DNA of 32,658 nt from a virus. Where the stretch lies: the IMG/VR virus record IMGVR_UViG_3300025472_000013, positions 1 to 32,658 of that record; one strand, written 5' to 3'. The notes under the pieces were generated by a model. It worked only from the letters and a program-made list of their open reading frames with translations, was not told the DNA's origin and did not search any database. The translations under genes were made by a program, and so were the position numbers. This document shows positions 5,244 through 14,431 of this stretch, piece after piece; position 1 is the first letter of the stretch, and every line of letters begins with the position of its first letter.

Positions 5244-5277
5244 AAAATAGCTTAATAAGTAATTATTAGGCTATTTT
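5244..5277. terminator. Bidirectional hairpin terminator
   Basis: AAAATAGC-TTAATAA (5244-5258) pairs with TTATTAG-GCTATTTT (5263-5277) in a 15-bp stem with one G-U pair and a GTAA loop. On the plus strand it runs into TTTTTTT; on the minus strand it is followed by TTTTAATTTATTT. It begins two bases after the stop of the Rz1-like gene, so its main job is probably to end the lysis transcript, with the genes from 5124 downward served by readthrough or another promoter. The rest of the 154-base gap holds a GGTAAAAACC decamer (5210-5219) also found at 14351-14360. Confidence 0.7.
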
Positions 5278-5278
5278 T

Positions 5279-5527
5279 TTATCCGTTATTAATGCATTTT
5301 TTAACATAAGTTTGATCGTAATTATCTATTTGTCTTAGTGTCTCTTCAGACATGCAATAATTTACTTCATCATCTGTTACTTTCTGAGAACAATCTAATT
5401 CAGCATTAGTTATTGTTATTGGTGTTGCCCACAAACAAAAACTATCAGCTACGGGTGAAGCGACGCAAGCGATCACGAATCGTGCTAATATTATCACTAC
5501 GACGCAATACATTATCTTTTTTAACAT
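5279..5527 (-). CDS. Rz1-like outer-membrane spanin (lipoprotein)
   Basis: The 82-residue frame starts inside the Rz-like gene in another reading frame, the nested arrangement typical of Rz/Rz1 pairs. Its N-terminus is a signal sequence with a VIAC lipobox (Cys21), although an Arg16 interrupts the core. The mature part has FCLWATPITIT, an acidic middle and RQIDNYDQTYVKKC near the end, resembling Rz1-type proteins I recall from other Gram-negative phages. It should sit in the outer membrane and pair with the inner-membrane spanin to fuse the membranes at lysis. The gene runs up to the terminator. Confidence 0.7.
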   Translation of the reverse strand: MLKKIMYCVVVIILARFVIACVASPVADSFCLWATPITITNAELDCSQKVTDDEVNYCMSEETLRQIDNYDQTYVKKCINNG

Positions 5528-5672
5528 CTAAAGCCTCTTTTACGCTATTATTAAGTTGTTCTGTTTTTTCTTTCTCTTTACCTTTATGTATTCCCATAGT
5601 ATAAAGAAAAATCACCGCAGTAATTAAACATAATAAAATCAAGCCACCGCCGATTAAATAATTAGCTATCAT
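5445..5672 (-). CDS. Rz-like inner-membrane spanin
   Basis: This 75-residue protein has one N-terminal membrane segment (about 5-26) followed by a charged periplasmic helix (HKGKEKEKTEQLNNSVKEAL) and an Arg-rich end (RDRLRRFTRS). That is the layout of short phage i-spanins. The start follows a strong GGGAGAATGAATAAAAATG and overlaps the end of the holin candidate by 11 bases. The Rz1-like frame is nested in its 3' half. Confidence 0.72.
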   Translation of the reverse strand: MIANYLIGGGLILLCLITAVIFLYTMGIHKGKEKEKTEQLNNSVKEALDVKKDNVLRRSDNISTIRDRLRRFTRS

Positions 5673-5937
5673 TTTTATTCATTCTCCCATGTTTCCAATA
5701 CAAAACATTTTCAACAGTTGTCATTACACCATTAGCACCAGTCAAACCGCCAATGATTGCCGCGGCAACTAATGCCGTATCTGGATCTGCTATTTTATAA
5801 AAAAAAGAAGTAACATATAAAGCAAGAATACAAATAGTAAAAATCCACGAGTGACGATTAAGCCAGAGTCTTTTGCTACTCGGATTACCAGCAGCATCAT
5901 TTAAATACTGACTATCAGGTAATTTTGTTTTTTTCAT
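5662..5937 (-). CDS. Holin candidate, 91 residues
   Basis: Two hydrophobic segments (about 29-46 and 53-71, the second Ala/Gly-rich) are separated by a short polar turn with KIADPD, and both ends are charged. Size, topology and position between endolysin and spanin genes fit a two-pass holin, which would open the inner membrane to release the endolysin. Its ATG overlaps the stop of the Cys-rich gene upstream (ATGA). The exact holin family is not assigned. Confidence 0.65.
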   Translation of the reverse strand: MKKTKLPDSQYLNDAAGNPSSKRLWLNRHSWIFTICILALYVTSFFYKIADPDTALVAAAIIGGLTGANGVMTTVENVLYWKHGRMNKNDS

Positions 5938-6095
5938 AATAATTCCATAATAAAACGATTCTTTGCTTTTTCAAAAGATACTTTTTCAACATCTTGATAA
6001 CATTTAATCATAAATAAACAAGAACTTTCACAAGCATCTTTTGCTTGTTTTGTCTTACATTCTCGACCGCAATATTGGCAAATAAACTCTTTCAT
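5934..6095 (-). CDS. 53-residue Cys-rich mini-protein in lysis cassette
   Basis: This frame overlaps the endolysin stop and the holin start by four bases each (ATGA both times), which strongly supports translation. It begins MKEFICQYCGRECK and has further Cys at about 22, 26 and 32, giving a CxxC plus CxxxC zinc-knuckle look. Its role in or near lysis is unknown; it might be a regulator or a passenger gene. Confidence 0.65.
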   Translation of the reverse strand: MKEFICQYCGRECKTKQAKDACESSCLFMIKCYQDVEKVSFEKAKNRFIMELL

Positions 6096-6562
6096 GAATA
6101 TAGTCTACTTAACCATCCTTTTAAATATCGAGGATTATTTAAAGATTCATAGTATTTTTCAACTTCTTCGCGAAATTTATGCAATAAAATTGTCGCGTCA
6201 TAATTATTTGTGTAAAAAATAGTTTTTTCACCCATTTTCCCGTCAATATTAAACTCATTTCCAAGATCATATAAAGCCATTTGCAGACATTTAATACTAT
6301 GAAAACAACCAATATTAACAGCTACGTCAAAAACCTTATTAGCGAGATCTTGAGAATCTATTTCATCGCCTTTTATGGGAACCCAATAACCGTTTCGATA
6401 AATCTCTTTAGCTTGATCCAGAGTTAGATTTTTTATATCTAATTCTGGATAACTTCTTTTAGAAATACCATATTTTGTTTCGCCTCCACTGTCATGAGGA
6501 TCATTTACAAAACCCCCTTCGTTTTTTAATGTAATTTTTAAAGCAATATCAAAGGAACTCAT
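6092..6562 (-). CDS. Endolysin, glycoside hydrolase 108 type
   Basis: The N-terminus carries the GH108 signature: KNEGGFVNDPHDSGGETKYGIS, with catalytic Glu15 in the EGG motif and the GG-T-YGIS strand. The middle has the Asp-Val-Ala-Val-Asn-Gly helix (about 79-87), and the C-terminal half (about 90-156) fits the predicted peptidoglycan-binding domain that usually follows. It should cut the glycan backbone of peptidoglycan as an N-acetylmuramidase. No signal peptide is seen, so it depends on the holin. The start follows AAGAGGTAAATCATG. Confidence 0.92.
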   Translation of the reverse strand: MSSFDIALKITLKNEGGFVNDPHDSGGETKYGISKRSYPELDIKNLTLDQAKEIYRNGYWVPIKGDEIDSQDLANKVFDVAVNIGCFHSIKCLQMALYDLGNEFNIDGKMGEKTIFYTNNYDATILLHKFREEVEKYYESLNNPRYLKGWLSRLYS

Positions 6563-6576
6563 GATTTACCTCTTAC

Positions 6577-9500
6577 TTATTGTGCAGTGTTCCATTGGAT
6601 CGTACTATTATAAAAACCAAAATTATTAGTACCAGGATTCCAATCGCCGGTTATCGGATAAGCGGCAGTTTTCATGATTGATATATTGCCGCTAGTATCT
6701 ATAACCGCAGAACCCCAAGAACCTATGTCAGAATAAATGCCAGAAGTATCAAAAGCTGCAATAGCACCAATGACAGATACAACAGTGGGTCTAAAAGCGG
6801 CTGGTATAACGCCAGTTGCTGCTATAGATCCTGCCGTTGAACTATTTCCAGCAGCTACCCAATACCTTAAGGACATTGTCACTGTATTTGTAGCCATATC
6901 TTTGCTTAAAAGAATAATAGTTGTTGGAACACTATTAGTCGCAGCACAAACCCATGTACTGACTGATACCGATTGAATTAGTTTATTGTTTAAATAAATA
7001 GTTCCGGCGCCACCAATTGTAATACTACTAGCAATTGTAGACGTGCAATATATAGTACCTGAATTAGCATATAATTCACCTCGCATTCTATTGGCATTAA
7101 CCCAAACAGAACCACCATTGCTATAAATGGTGTAATCCGTGGTATTAGTATTTCTAATTGTATTTGCTATTACTGTTAGAGTTCCGGCAGTTATACTAAA
7201 CATCTTAGTCGGTGACCCTGAACTTAACGGGATAGCTGAATTACATTGTACGTAAGCATCACCGCTTCCTGACATTAATATACCACCCGACCCGAAACCA
7301 TCACTCGGAGTAGTGGTCATCTTATCAAAATACAAACTTAAACTTGTGGTTGTAGTAATAATTTGATAACCCGTACTATTAAGCGTTGCCAAAGGCGCAT
7401 GAAGACTACCATAAAAAGTAAATTGATCTACGAAATTATAAGTGGCGGCGTCTAGACATACCATTCCATAAGTAGCGCCATAGTAATAATTAAGATAAGA
7501 AGCTACCGCGATACTGCAAATTGGATCTTGTATAGTTTTGCCAGTTCTTCTAATCCATTTGGTATTTGTAGCGTCCCAACTTATTTGTAAGGGGCCAGTA
7601 AATGACATTCCAGTATTAGTTTTTGTGGCATCATTATCGGTTATGGTTACTCCGCTTGGGACAACATAACAACCTTTATCTACAACAGCGGCAAGAGTTG
7701 GGAAATCTGCGGCCACATTTATCCAACCTGTACCTGTAGTGTTTAAATAATTAGTTACATGAGCTTCAGTATTATCAGTGCCAAATCTAGTAACGAATAT
7801 TGAATTATAAGTTTGCTGTTCTTTCCATGTTGGAGCCGCGCCGTTAGTACCGTCACCAACCATTTGTAAAAACTTAGGAATGATAGTTGTATTTGGAGCA
7901 AGCTTTTTTGTAACTCCAGCGCTATTGTAATAATCTAGTTCATATTTTTGTCCTGCATCATAACCACATCTTATAGATAGCGTAGTACTTGGGTTAACAA
8001 TTGGATTTGTCGATCTACCTATAATAAGATCACCCACCATTCTTGCCGTTATAGTTGAAGCATTGAGCACTCCTATTCTTCCGTAAACTTCTGGGTTTGC
8101 ACCTCCTGTACCATCAGTAAAGTTGCCTAAATAATCTAAATCTACATAATACACACAATAATAGCCTATTGGAAAAACTAAAGTACCAAGCGAATTGGCT
8201 TTAATATAATATGTTGAGCCATTAAATACACCGATCTGATCTAAACTACGAACATTAATCCAAGAGGTAATGAGCAATGCAGTACTTATTATTTGCCCAG
8301 AAAAGTGAGCATTTGGAGCATTCAAATAAACATATCCCGCCGGAACAATAAAATCGCCTAAGGCATATTCTCCAGCATCATAGCAACATAATGTTATAAC
8401 ATTTGTCGATGACGGCGTTCCAAAAGCTGTAGCCGCTAAAGTCCAAGCTGCTGTTACAGTCAATAATCTTGTTTCCCAACTTAAACCATTATTGCTATCA
8501 TTGCCGCCTTTGCCAAAATAAATACATTGAGAACTTGCTAAATAAGGAGCGCGACTAGTATCGCTTGGGTGTATATGATCTGCTCTAGCAATAGTGCTTA
8601 AAGCTCCTACGCTTACTGAACCATCCATCTTTATATTAGATGTAGACGTCTCAAAACTTTGATTAAACGCTGTATTTGTCGAAACATCCGAAACATTAGC
8701 CGTTGATCCAGTAGCATTGCCTTTATATGTATTTGCGCCTACTTGAGCAGCTTTAGCATTAGTAACAGCATTATTTGCTATAGTTATAGCGCCTGTACTT
8801 GCTAATGTTGCATCAGAACTCATGCTTACTGGGGCATATGCTGTGCCGCCTGCATTGCCTACTAATATTTGACCTGCTGTTGGAAGTGTATTTGGGACAA
8901 TTGCTGCTTTAGTTTGTGTATCATTTGTTACATTACTTAGTCCAACATCGGTAGATGTTACCGTTCCCCAAGCTGGCGCACCAGAAGAAGTTTGCGATAA
9001 AAACATTTTAGTTACTGTGCTATTAGGAGCAATACGAGTTAAAAGAGCAGTCGCAGCACGATAATACATATCTCCCGTAGCATCAGAACCCAATGCCATG
9101 ATGTTACCAGCTCCTGTAATATCCGTGTTAACTGGCATATATCCTGTGCCAGTCGGAGAAACAGTAACAGTATTTTTACTATAAATAGTTTTAGATGTTC
9201 CTGTCGCAACTGAAACTCCAGATGCAGTAGCGATAAAATTATTAGCAACAATATTTACTCTAGTTGTTCCGTCAGCACCATTATCACAAGAAATTGCTCC
9301 GCCAGTACCGCCATTTGTAATCAAACAATTAGCAACTGCTAAAGTTCCGCCAATTGTCGAAGTAACTAAATACCCTGATTTACTGGTATTCATATTAATA
9401 TCTTCCAAGAAGATAATACCACTACCTGTAATCGTACTTGTGACTGTACATGCTATCAATAATAACTGTGCTGCTGCATTTACAGTTATGACACCACTTA

Positions 9501-11865
9501 ATAGTGATATACTCTTGGCATCAACTAGACTTCCGTTTAATGTTAAATTACCAGTTATCGAGCCACCTTGAAATATAATACGACCTACCGAAGTAGATGA
9601 GAAAACCACATTGCCGATAGTGTTTAAATCATAACGAGAATAATTAGCGTTAGGAAATGTTATACCGGCGGCAAAAGTTATTGTTGAATTGTTACCATAA
9701 AGAGTAATAGGAACATTCGGCATTGTAACCGCCGAAGCTTCTGAGTATGTTCCTGTAGCTAAATATAATGCGAAACCAACTGTAGGCGATCCCATTGCCG
9801 CTACAGCATCAGATAATGTCTTGTACGGCATTATCTCAGTTCCATTAGGGATATAAGTATCAGTTCTATTGCCGTCTACATATATCATATGTCCAGATTT
9901 TACATAATTAGGGCAAAATATTGTACAAGCAATATTTCCATTAGCTGTAATGGTTGGATTATTATTACAATAAATGCTTCCGACTGTAACAGGACTTAAA
10001 GTAATTGAACCGACATATTCAAATCGAGCATAAACATAGGCTATACTCGAACTATTGTTATCTCTAAAAGAATCGCAATTTTTTACATCGATATAAAGCG
10101 TTGGTTGTGCAGAACCTGTAATTGATATACCAAAATATGAGGGGTTTGCAATAATTCTTTCTGCGGTTATATAGATTTGATTACTATTGTTAAAATAAAT
10201 TGTATGCGTAGTTAAATCAGAAGCACCAATAATTTTAGCATTAATAGAACGATTTCCCGAGGGATCAAAAATACTATACGCTAAAGTCGCCTCAGGAGCA
10301 TATATATCAATGTATTGAGTTAAACCTAGATTAATTGCTGAACTTCCACCCGAACCATAATAACCAGCGTCAAAACAAATACATGCAACTCTATTAGTGG
10401 AACTTGGAGTTCCAAATGCTGTTTGAGATAAGGTGTAAGCGGATGGAAATGTTAATCGTCTTGTTCCCCACGTCAACCCATTATTATTATCATTACCACC
10501 TTCACCCCAGTAAATAGCATTTGAACCAGCTAAATATGGAGCTTTTGTATCTACATATGCTGTAGTAGCTAGTTTAGTTGAATTATCTCCGGGGCTCTGA
10601 GTTGTAGTAGTAGTACCATTTGGTAGCGGAATAATTATTAATTGAGCAGAAGTTGCGCCATTCGTATAAACAATTGATGAAAACCCAGAAAGAGAAATTA
10701 CATCGGTCGTTAAGGTGCTATGTATGCCGTCTATAGTTAACGTACCTGATGTCTCACAACAAGATAAAGTAGTAGAATTTATAACCCCTGAAGTATTACC
10801 CGATACAGTTAAATTATTTATCGAAGCAGTATCAAATGAAGCATTTGTATTCGCAACTGTAGCATTTAAAATAAGTCCACCTTGAAAAATAGCATCATCT
10901 GAATTAACTGCGCCACCATCAATAGTTACTAATCCAAAATAAACCCCATCCCAAAAATCAAACTCGTCTGCTCCTGCCGCACTTCCGCCATAAGTTCTGC
11001 CGGTACAATTAACGGCACCATTTACCCAACAAATACTAAAATCAAATACTGCTGATTGGGAACCAGAGTAACCGCTAAGAACTCGTAAGTCTAAATTTAT
11101 GCCAGTAGACCCACTTAAATAAAAATTCTCAAAACCAGTACGACTGTTATTTGTCGACATAGAAACATCAGGTACTACATGACCTGAAGATATAGTAACT
11201 CTTGTTGTTTGTACCATATCACCAGCAGCAAATATATAAGGTTTTAATACCAATGTTGTTTCTGTATGCTGCCCAGGAGAATAATACATTAAATAACGAT
11301 TAGAATTTGTACCTGTTAAAGTAGATGATGCTCCATCATATGTTGCAAATGGCATCGCTATACTTCCTATAATACCTGTAGTATCATTTCCTGCTTCATC
11401 AATCCATGCTTTGTTTGATTCACCAATCGTAGATTGTCCTAATTGTCCTAAACCATTAGCTACAGGGATAGTGCCAGTAGTATAAGCGCCTTTAGGATAA
11501 AATTTACCATCCGCATAATTTTCAGCATTAGATTGCGCAGCAGATGCTTCTGCTTTTCCTAAAATTTCCCACGTTATACCATTCCAGTAACTTTCATCAC
11601 CAACAATAAATGATAATCCTGTATTTGTTTTAGTAACATCATTATCAGTAACCGCAGCAGAAAATCTATATAACCAACCAACTTTTACATTAACAAGTGT
11701 TGGAAAATCAGCAGCAATAGCAATAACTCCTCGATCATTCAATATTTTTTTTAAAGAATTTACATTTTGAATTCTTTTATTAATTCCACCTTGAACAATT
11801 GTATCAAGATCGGAATCATTTACGCCTGTTGTTTCTGGTAAACCAGAAATTTTAGAATCAGTCAT
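6577..11865 (-). CDS. Giant tail fibre or receptor-binding protein, 1762 residues
   Basis: The N-terminus (MTDSKISGLPETTGVNDSD...) resembles phage fibre N-termini that attach to the baseplate. The long body is rich in Gly, Ser, Thr, Asn and short hydrophobic strands, the composition of a right-handed beta-helix. Internal duplications are clear: an ADFPTL...TDNDxTKTNTG unit at about 50-105 and again near 1383-1440, and a GGNDxNNGLxW...AFGTPSSTN unit near 445 and 1107. A linker at about 940-1100 (LSNVTNDTQTKAA, TAGQILVG, ANTYKGNATGS) is typical of tail fibres. The C-terminus looks like a globular tip. It is the last structural gene before lysis. Host binding, perhaps with polysaccharide-degrading activity, is inferred; no catalytic residues could be assigned. 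Confidence 0.85.
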   Translation of the reverse strand: MTDSKISGLPETTGVNDSDLDTIVQGGINKRIQNVNSLKKILNDRGVIAIAADFPTLVNVKVGWLYRFSAAVTDNDVTKTNTGLSFIVGDESYWNGITWEILGKAEASAAQSNAENYADGKFYPKGAYTTGTIPVANGLGQLGQSTIGESNKAWIDEAGNDTTGIIGSIAMPFATYDGASSTLTGTNSNRYLMYYSPGQHTETTLVLKPYIFAAGDMVQTTRVTISSGHVVPDVSMSTNNSRTGFENFYLSGSTGINLDLRVLSGYSGSQSAVFDFSICWVNGAVNCTGRTYGGSAAGADEFDFWDGVYFGLVTIDGGAVNSDDAIFQGGLILNATVANTNASFDTASINNLTVSGNTSGVINSTTLSCCETSGTLTIDGIHSTLTTDVISLSGFSSIVYTNGATSAQLIIIPLPNGTTTTTQSPGDNSTKLATTAYVDTKAPYLAGSNAIYWGEGGNDNNNGLTWGTRRLTFPSAYTLSQTAFGTPSSTNRVACICFDAGYYGSGGSSAINLGLTQYIDIYAPEATLAYSIFDPSGNRSINAKIIGASDLTTHTIYFNNSNQIYITAERIIANPSYFGISITGSAQPTLYIDVKNCDSFRDNNSSSIAYVYARFEYVGSITLSPVTVGSIYCNNNPTITANGNIACTIFCPNYVKSGHMIYVDGNRTDTYIPNGTEIMPYKTLSDAVAAMGSPTVGFALYLATGTYSEASAVTMPNVPITLYGNNSTITFAAGITFPNANYSRYDLNTIGNVVFSSTSVGRIIFQGGSITGNLTLNGSLVDAKSISLLSGVITVNAAAQLLLIACTVTSTITGSGIIFLEDINMNTSKSGYLVTSTIGGTLAVANCLITNGGTGGAISCDNGADGTTRVNIVANNFIATASGVSVATGTSKTIYSKNTVTVSPTGTGYMPVNTDITGAGNIMALGSDATGDMYYRAATALLTRIAPNSTVTKMFLSQTSSGAPAWGTVTSTDVGLSNVTNDTQTKAAIVPNTLPTAGQILVGNAGGTAYAPVSMSSDATLASTGAITIANNAVTNAKAAQVGANTYKGNATGSTANVSDVSTNTAFNQSFETSTSNIKMDGSVSVGALSTIARADHIHPSDTSRAPYLASSQCIYFGKGGNDSNNGLSWETRLLTVTAAWTLAATAFGTPSSTNVITLCCYDAGEYALGDFIVPAGYVYLNAPNAHFSGQIISTALLITSWINVRSLDQIGVFNGSTYYIKANSLGTLVFPIGYYCVYYVDLDYLGNFTDGTGGANPEVYGRIGVLNASTITARMVGDLIIGRSTNPIVNPSTTLSIRCGYDAGQKYELDYYNSAGVTKKLAPNTTIIPKFLQMVGDGTNGAAPTWKEQQTYNSIFVTRFGTDNTEAHVTNYLNTTGTGWINVAADFPTLAAVVDKGCYVVPSGVTITDNDATKTNTGMSFTGPLQISWDATNTKWIRRTGKTIQDPICSIAVASYLNYYYGATYGMVCLDAATYNFVDQFTFYGSLHAPLATLNSTGYQIITTTTSLSLYFDKMTTTPSDGFGSGGILMSGSGDAYVQCNSAIPLSSGSPTKMFSITAGTLTVIANTIRNTNTTDYTIYSNGGSVWVNANRMRGELYANSGTIYCTSTIASSITIGGAGTIYLNNKLIQSVSVSTWVCAATNSVPTTIILLSKDMATNTVTMSLRYWVAAGNSSTAGSIAATGVIPAAFRPTVVSVIGAIAAFDTSGIYSDIGSWGSAVIDTSGNISIMKTAAYPITGDWNPGTNNFGFYNSTIQWNTAQ

Positions 11866-11870
11866 TTTAA

Positions 11871-12047
11871 TTACTCCAATAAAATATATCCACCATCTTC
11901 TAGTAGAAAATTATCACCAGTTTCTAGCAATAAATTAGATACTTGATCTGATGGATTCCCAATAAATAAATCATTTAATTTAACATTATCCATCAAATCA
12001 AATAATGTAATGGGATTTAATAAATTTAAATTATGTATTGTTGCCAT
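11871..12047 (-). CDS. 58-residue fibre-associated small protein
   Basis: The frame opens at ATG 12047, three bases after the stop of the preceding gene, and closes with TAA that lies inside the ribosome site of the giant fibre gene (GGAGTAATTAAAATG). The C-terminal half has near-repeats LLLETGDNFLLEDGGYILLE, a motif I recall from small proteins and fibre domains in other phage tail modules. It is probably a virion or fibre-assembly component. Confidence 0.6.
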   Translation of the reverse strand: MATIHNLNLLNPITLFDLMDNVKLNDLFIGNPSDQVSNLLLETGDNFLLEDGGYILLE

Positions 12048-12049
12048 TT

Positions 12050-12367
12050 TTATACTTGATAAATATCTGCATTTACATTTACAGGATTAGTTGATCCACT
12101 AAATACAGCTCTTAATAACCAACCATGACATAATGGATAAATCCCCACATTAGCATTTGCAGTAAATGCAGATGGCGAACCATTGTAAGGAACATTAATC
12201 CACGTAGTTCCAGCGTCTGGGGAAACTTCTATTGCAATTGAACCACCGCCAAAATTACTACCCCAAATAGAAATACCTTTAACTCCGCCGTCGCAAACAT
12301 AACCATTGCTTGTTGTATCAACATTTACATTATTTAATAATCTATTAGAATTACTTGGAATTGTCAT
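12050..12367 (-). CDS. 105-residue beta-rich virion protein
   Basis: The sequence is rich in Asn, Gly, Ser and short strands (GISIWGSNFGGGSIAIEVSPDAGTTW), as expected for a small beta-sandwich carbohydrate-binding-like or decoration domain. It starts after AGAGGTATTTATG and lies within the fibre module. Likely a fibre accessory or tip protein; no specific family is assigned. Confidence 0.6.
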   Translation of the reverse strand: MTIPSNSNRLLNNVNVDTTSNGYVCDGGVKGISIWGSNFGGGSIAIEVSPDAGTTWINVPYNGSPSAFTANANVGIYPLCHGWLLRAVFSGSTNPVNVNADIYQV

Positions 12368-12384
12368 AAATACCTCTTAAAAAT

Positions 12385-13314
12385 TTATGGGCTAAATGGA
12401 ACAGTAGGCCATCCGGTTGTAAAATTATAATGCTGCACATCATAAATAGTTGTTAATGCTTGTATGGCTTCATAATGTGTGTCATATACTAATCTACATT
12501 CATAATGCAATTCTTCGATTAATGGAACTAAAGCTTGTAAATCAGATAAAACTAATGATCGATGAATGCCGTTGATATCTTTTACATAATATCCACTTGG
12601 TACGGCAGTTAAATAAGTTGAATAATCGAATTCACTTTCCAATTGAACATAAGATTCTTGGTCTGAAGGATAAGTATTAGCAGAATAAATAACTCCACCA
12701 TTTCGTTTAGTAAAAAAATAATTTAACAATTGAATTGATGCAGTTTCTTTTGCCGCATCTAATGTTGGTGGCGTATTTAAATATGCAGCATAAGCAACAT
12801 CATAAGTAGTTTTGTTGGCTATATATAAATTGCCAGCCGTCCAAGGGATTGATAATTTATATTCGTTTACACCATCATATAAATTATGAAATTCTCCAGG
12901 TTTATACCATTGCCAAGTTAAATTAGGCGGATTAATCGGCAATGAATAAGCTGATTCTTCAGTTTGAAACCATGCCAACGGAAATGCGGACATACTTCCT
13001 ATTAATGTCCAATATTCTCCGATAGTATGACCTGTAGTTGCGGCAAATCTTATCGAAATTCCATTTGATAATAATTGATTGCCACCTGTAATAACAATAC
13101 CAGTTGCAACCCAGGTTGAACCTCCATCGGCAGACCATTTAAAAGAATCTGGCGTAGTAGTTGTATCTATTTGAATTTTAAAATTTAATGGATCTACTAA
13201 ATATCCATTTATAGCCATATCATTTAATCCAGTTCCTATAAATGCAAGCGCATAATCATTAATATAAATTATATTATCGGGACTATGTCTAAATTCTTTG
13301 TAATATATTGTCAT
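12385..13314 (-). CDS. Tail fibre module protein with inserted beta module A
   Basis: Residues about 24-108 hold a copy of the module found also in the sheath and in the head-closure protein. Its signature is an IDxxxTPDSFKWSxDGGSTW strand pair, then LLSNGISIRF and TTGHTIGEYW. The rest (about 110-309) has Trp/Tyr-rich beta stretches and a helical C-terminal part ending FTTGWPTVPFSP, and probably serves in fibre assembly or as a fibre subunit. The start follows AAGAAGAATAAAAATG. A 24-base run of DNA at 13054-13077 is identical to 26027-26050 in the head-closure gene, so these two module copies share recent history. Confidence 0.6.
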   Translation of the reverse strand: MTIYYKEFRHSPDNIIYINDYALAFIGTGLNDMAINGYLVDPLNFKIQIDTTTTPDSFKWSADGGSTWVATGIVITGGNQLLSNGISIRFAATTGHTIGEYWTLIGSMSAFPLAWFQTEESAYSLPINPPNLTWQWYKPGEFHNLYDGVNEYKLSIPWTAGNLYIANKTTYDVAYAAYLNTPPTLDAAKETASIQLLNYFFTKRNGGVIYSANTYPSDQESYVQLESEFDYSTYLTAVPSGYYVKDINGIHRSLVLSDLQALVPLIEELHYECRLVYDTHYEAIQALTTIYDVQHYNFTTGWPTVPFSP

Positions 13315-13325
13315 TTTTATTCTTC

Positions 13326-14309
13326 TTATAATTTTGCGTGAAAATAAAGGGATATTGTCGGTTGTACAATACTAAAAGATGTTCCACTTCCAGAACTACT
13401 AGTTGAAGGAGTTCCAGATACGGAGGAGTTAGATGATCCGGGTGTTGCCTGATTGTTTACATAACCGCTATGAACTGAAAATGTATGTGTATGCGGCCCA
13501 TTATTAGCGCTATTTAATGATGCAGTGTTTGATCCTAATGGAGCACCTATAGTATTCATTTGATTAGCTAATACTTTTCCTACGGTATATAATAATTGAA
13601 TATTTTTATGAGCTTCCCAATCAGATTCAGCTGAACCACCTCTGCCAATAGGAGACACAGGTGCATAAGCATCTGATATATTATTCCATACTGTTATAAA
13701 TAAATTTTGACAAGCAGCGCTAGCATATGTCGCTCCAGAAGAAGCATCCCCTATAGTCTCATCCGTCATGACTACCCATCCTGGCATTGAAGGAGCTATT
13801 GAAGCCACAATTGTACCAGTTGGTATTTGCGATGTTGCTATTATTTGCGTGTAATTCGCTGGATTTAATATGAAATATGATGTAGGCAAAGAAGCAATAT
13901 AAATAACTTCGGTAAGATAACCAGGTAAAATATCATTAGGTGCCAAATCTATTGGTGAATACATGTTGCCTTTCCATAATGGCAATGATGCCAATCCATT
14001 GATAGATAAAGTCGATGCCCCTGTATTATAATTACTAGGAAAAAAACTAAATTTAGATCCAGTAATATAATTAACGGGAGCTTTCATGCTGGCTTGAGGA
14101 TTTAAAATAAAATTATTTATAACGCCTGAATCATAAAAATAAGAACCAGCAACAGCATACATGCTAGCAGCTTTTGATAATTGATAATTATCTGAAGCGT
14201 TTAACGTTTGGCCTGTATCTGTTACAATATTTTCACATTCTGCTTGACTAGGGTTCCATTCAGATGCATCAACTGTATCACCATCGACTTTTGTCGCAAT
14301 ATCTTTCAT
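13326..14309 (-). CDS. Tail fibre with collar-like C-terminus
   Basis: I start at ATG 14309 (MKDIATKVDGDTVDASEWNP...), giving 327 residues, because the 32-residue upstream extension runs through a structured leader and is Ile/Leu-rich without tail features. The N-terminal part resembles short phage tail fibres. A GRGG patch lies in the middle, and NNGPHTHTFSVHSG near residue 275 is the HxH motif of phage collar or short-fibre domains, which bind metal along a trimer axis. A Ser/Gly-rich segment precedes the end, LYFHAKL. The gene begins the fibre module and has its own hairpin-rich leader. Confidence 0.75.
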   Translation of the reverse strand: MKDIATKVDGDTVDASEWNPSQAECENIVTDTGQTLNASDNYQLSKAASMYAVAGSYFYDSGVINNFILNPQASMKAPVNYITGSKFSFFPSNYNTGASTLSINGLASLPLWKGNMYSPIDLAPNDILPGYLTEVIYIASLPTSYFILNPANYTQIIATSQIPTGTIVASIAPSMPGWVVMTDETIGDASSGATYASAACQNLFITVWNNISDAYAPVSPIGRGGSAESDWEAHKNIQLLYTVGKVLANQMNTIGAPLGSNTASLNSANNGPHTHTFSVHSGYVNNQATPGSSNSSVSGTPSTSSSGSGTSFSIVQPTISLYFHAKL

Positions 14310-14431
14310 GTTTTTTACCAAAAAAATTATTAAAATAATTAATTTTTTGTGGTAAAAACCACTAAAAGACAACGGAAATTCCGTCTTATTGATACAGTTT
14401 TTCAAAGGAAAAAAAACTGTTTTGAATAAAT
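14310..14431 (-). promoter_or_regulatory. Structured leader element, copy 2 (fibre module)
   Basis: This gap on the late strand holds several inverted repeats: ACAGTTTTT/AAAAACTGT (14394-14420), ACGGAA/TTCCGT (14372-14384) and GTGGT/ACCAC with an AAAA loop (14349-14362). The plus-strand decamer GACAACGGAA (14368-14377) and the adjoining small hairpin recur before the capsid gene (29847-29878) in the same order. The repeat of the same arrangement in two leaders suggests a cis-acting element such as a late promoter, RNA stability element or protein-binding site. In the transcribed direction no hairpin is followed by a T-run, so it does not look like an intrinsic terminator. Confidence 0.55.

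Noticed and set aside
14310-14405. 32-residue N-terminal extension of the fibre gene
   Set aside because: The stretch is a hairpin-rich leader with an element shared with the capsid leader, and the extension has no fibre-like features.
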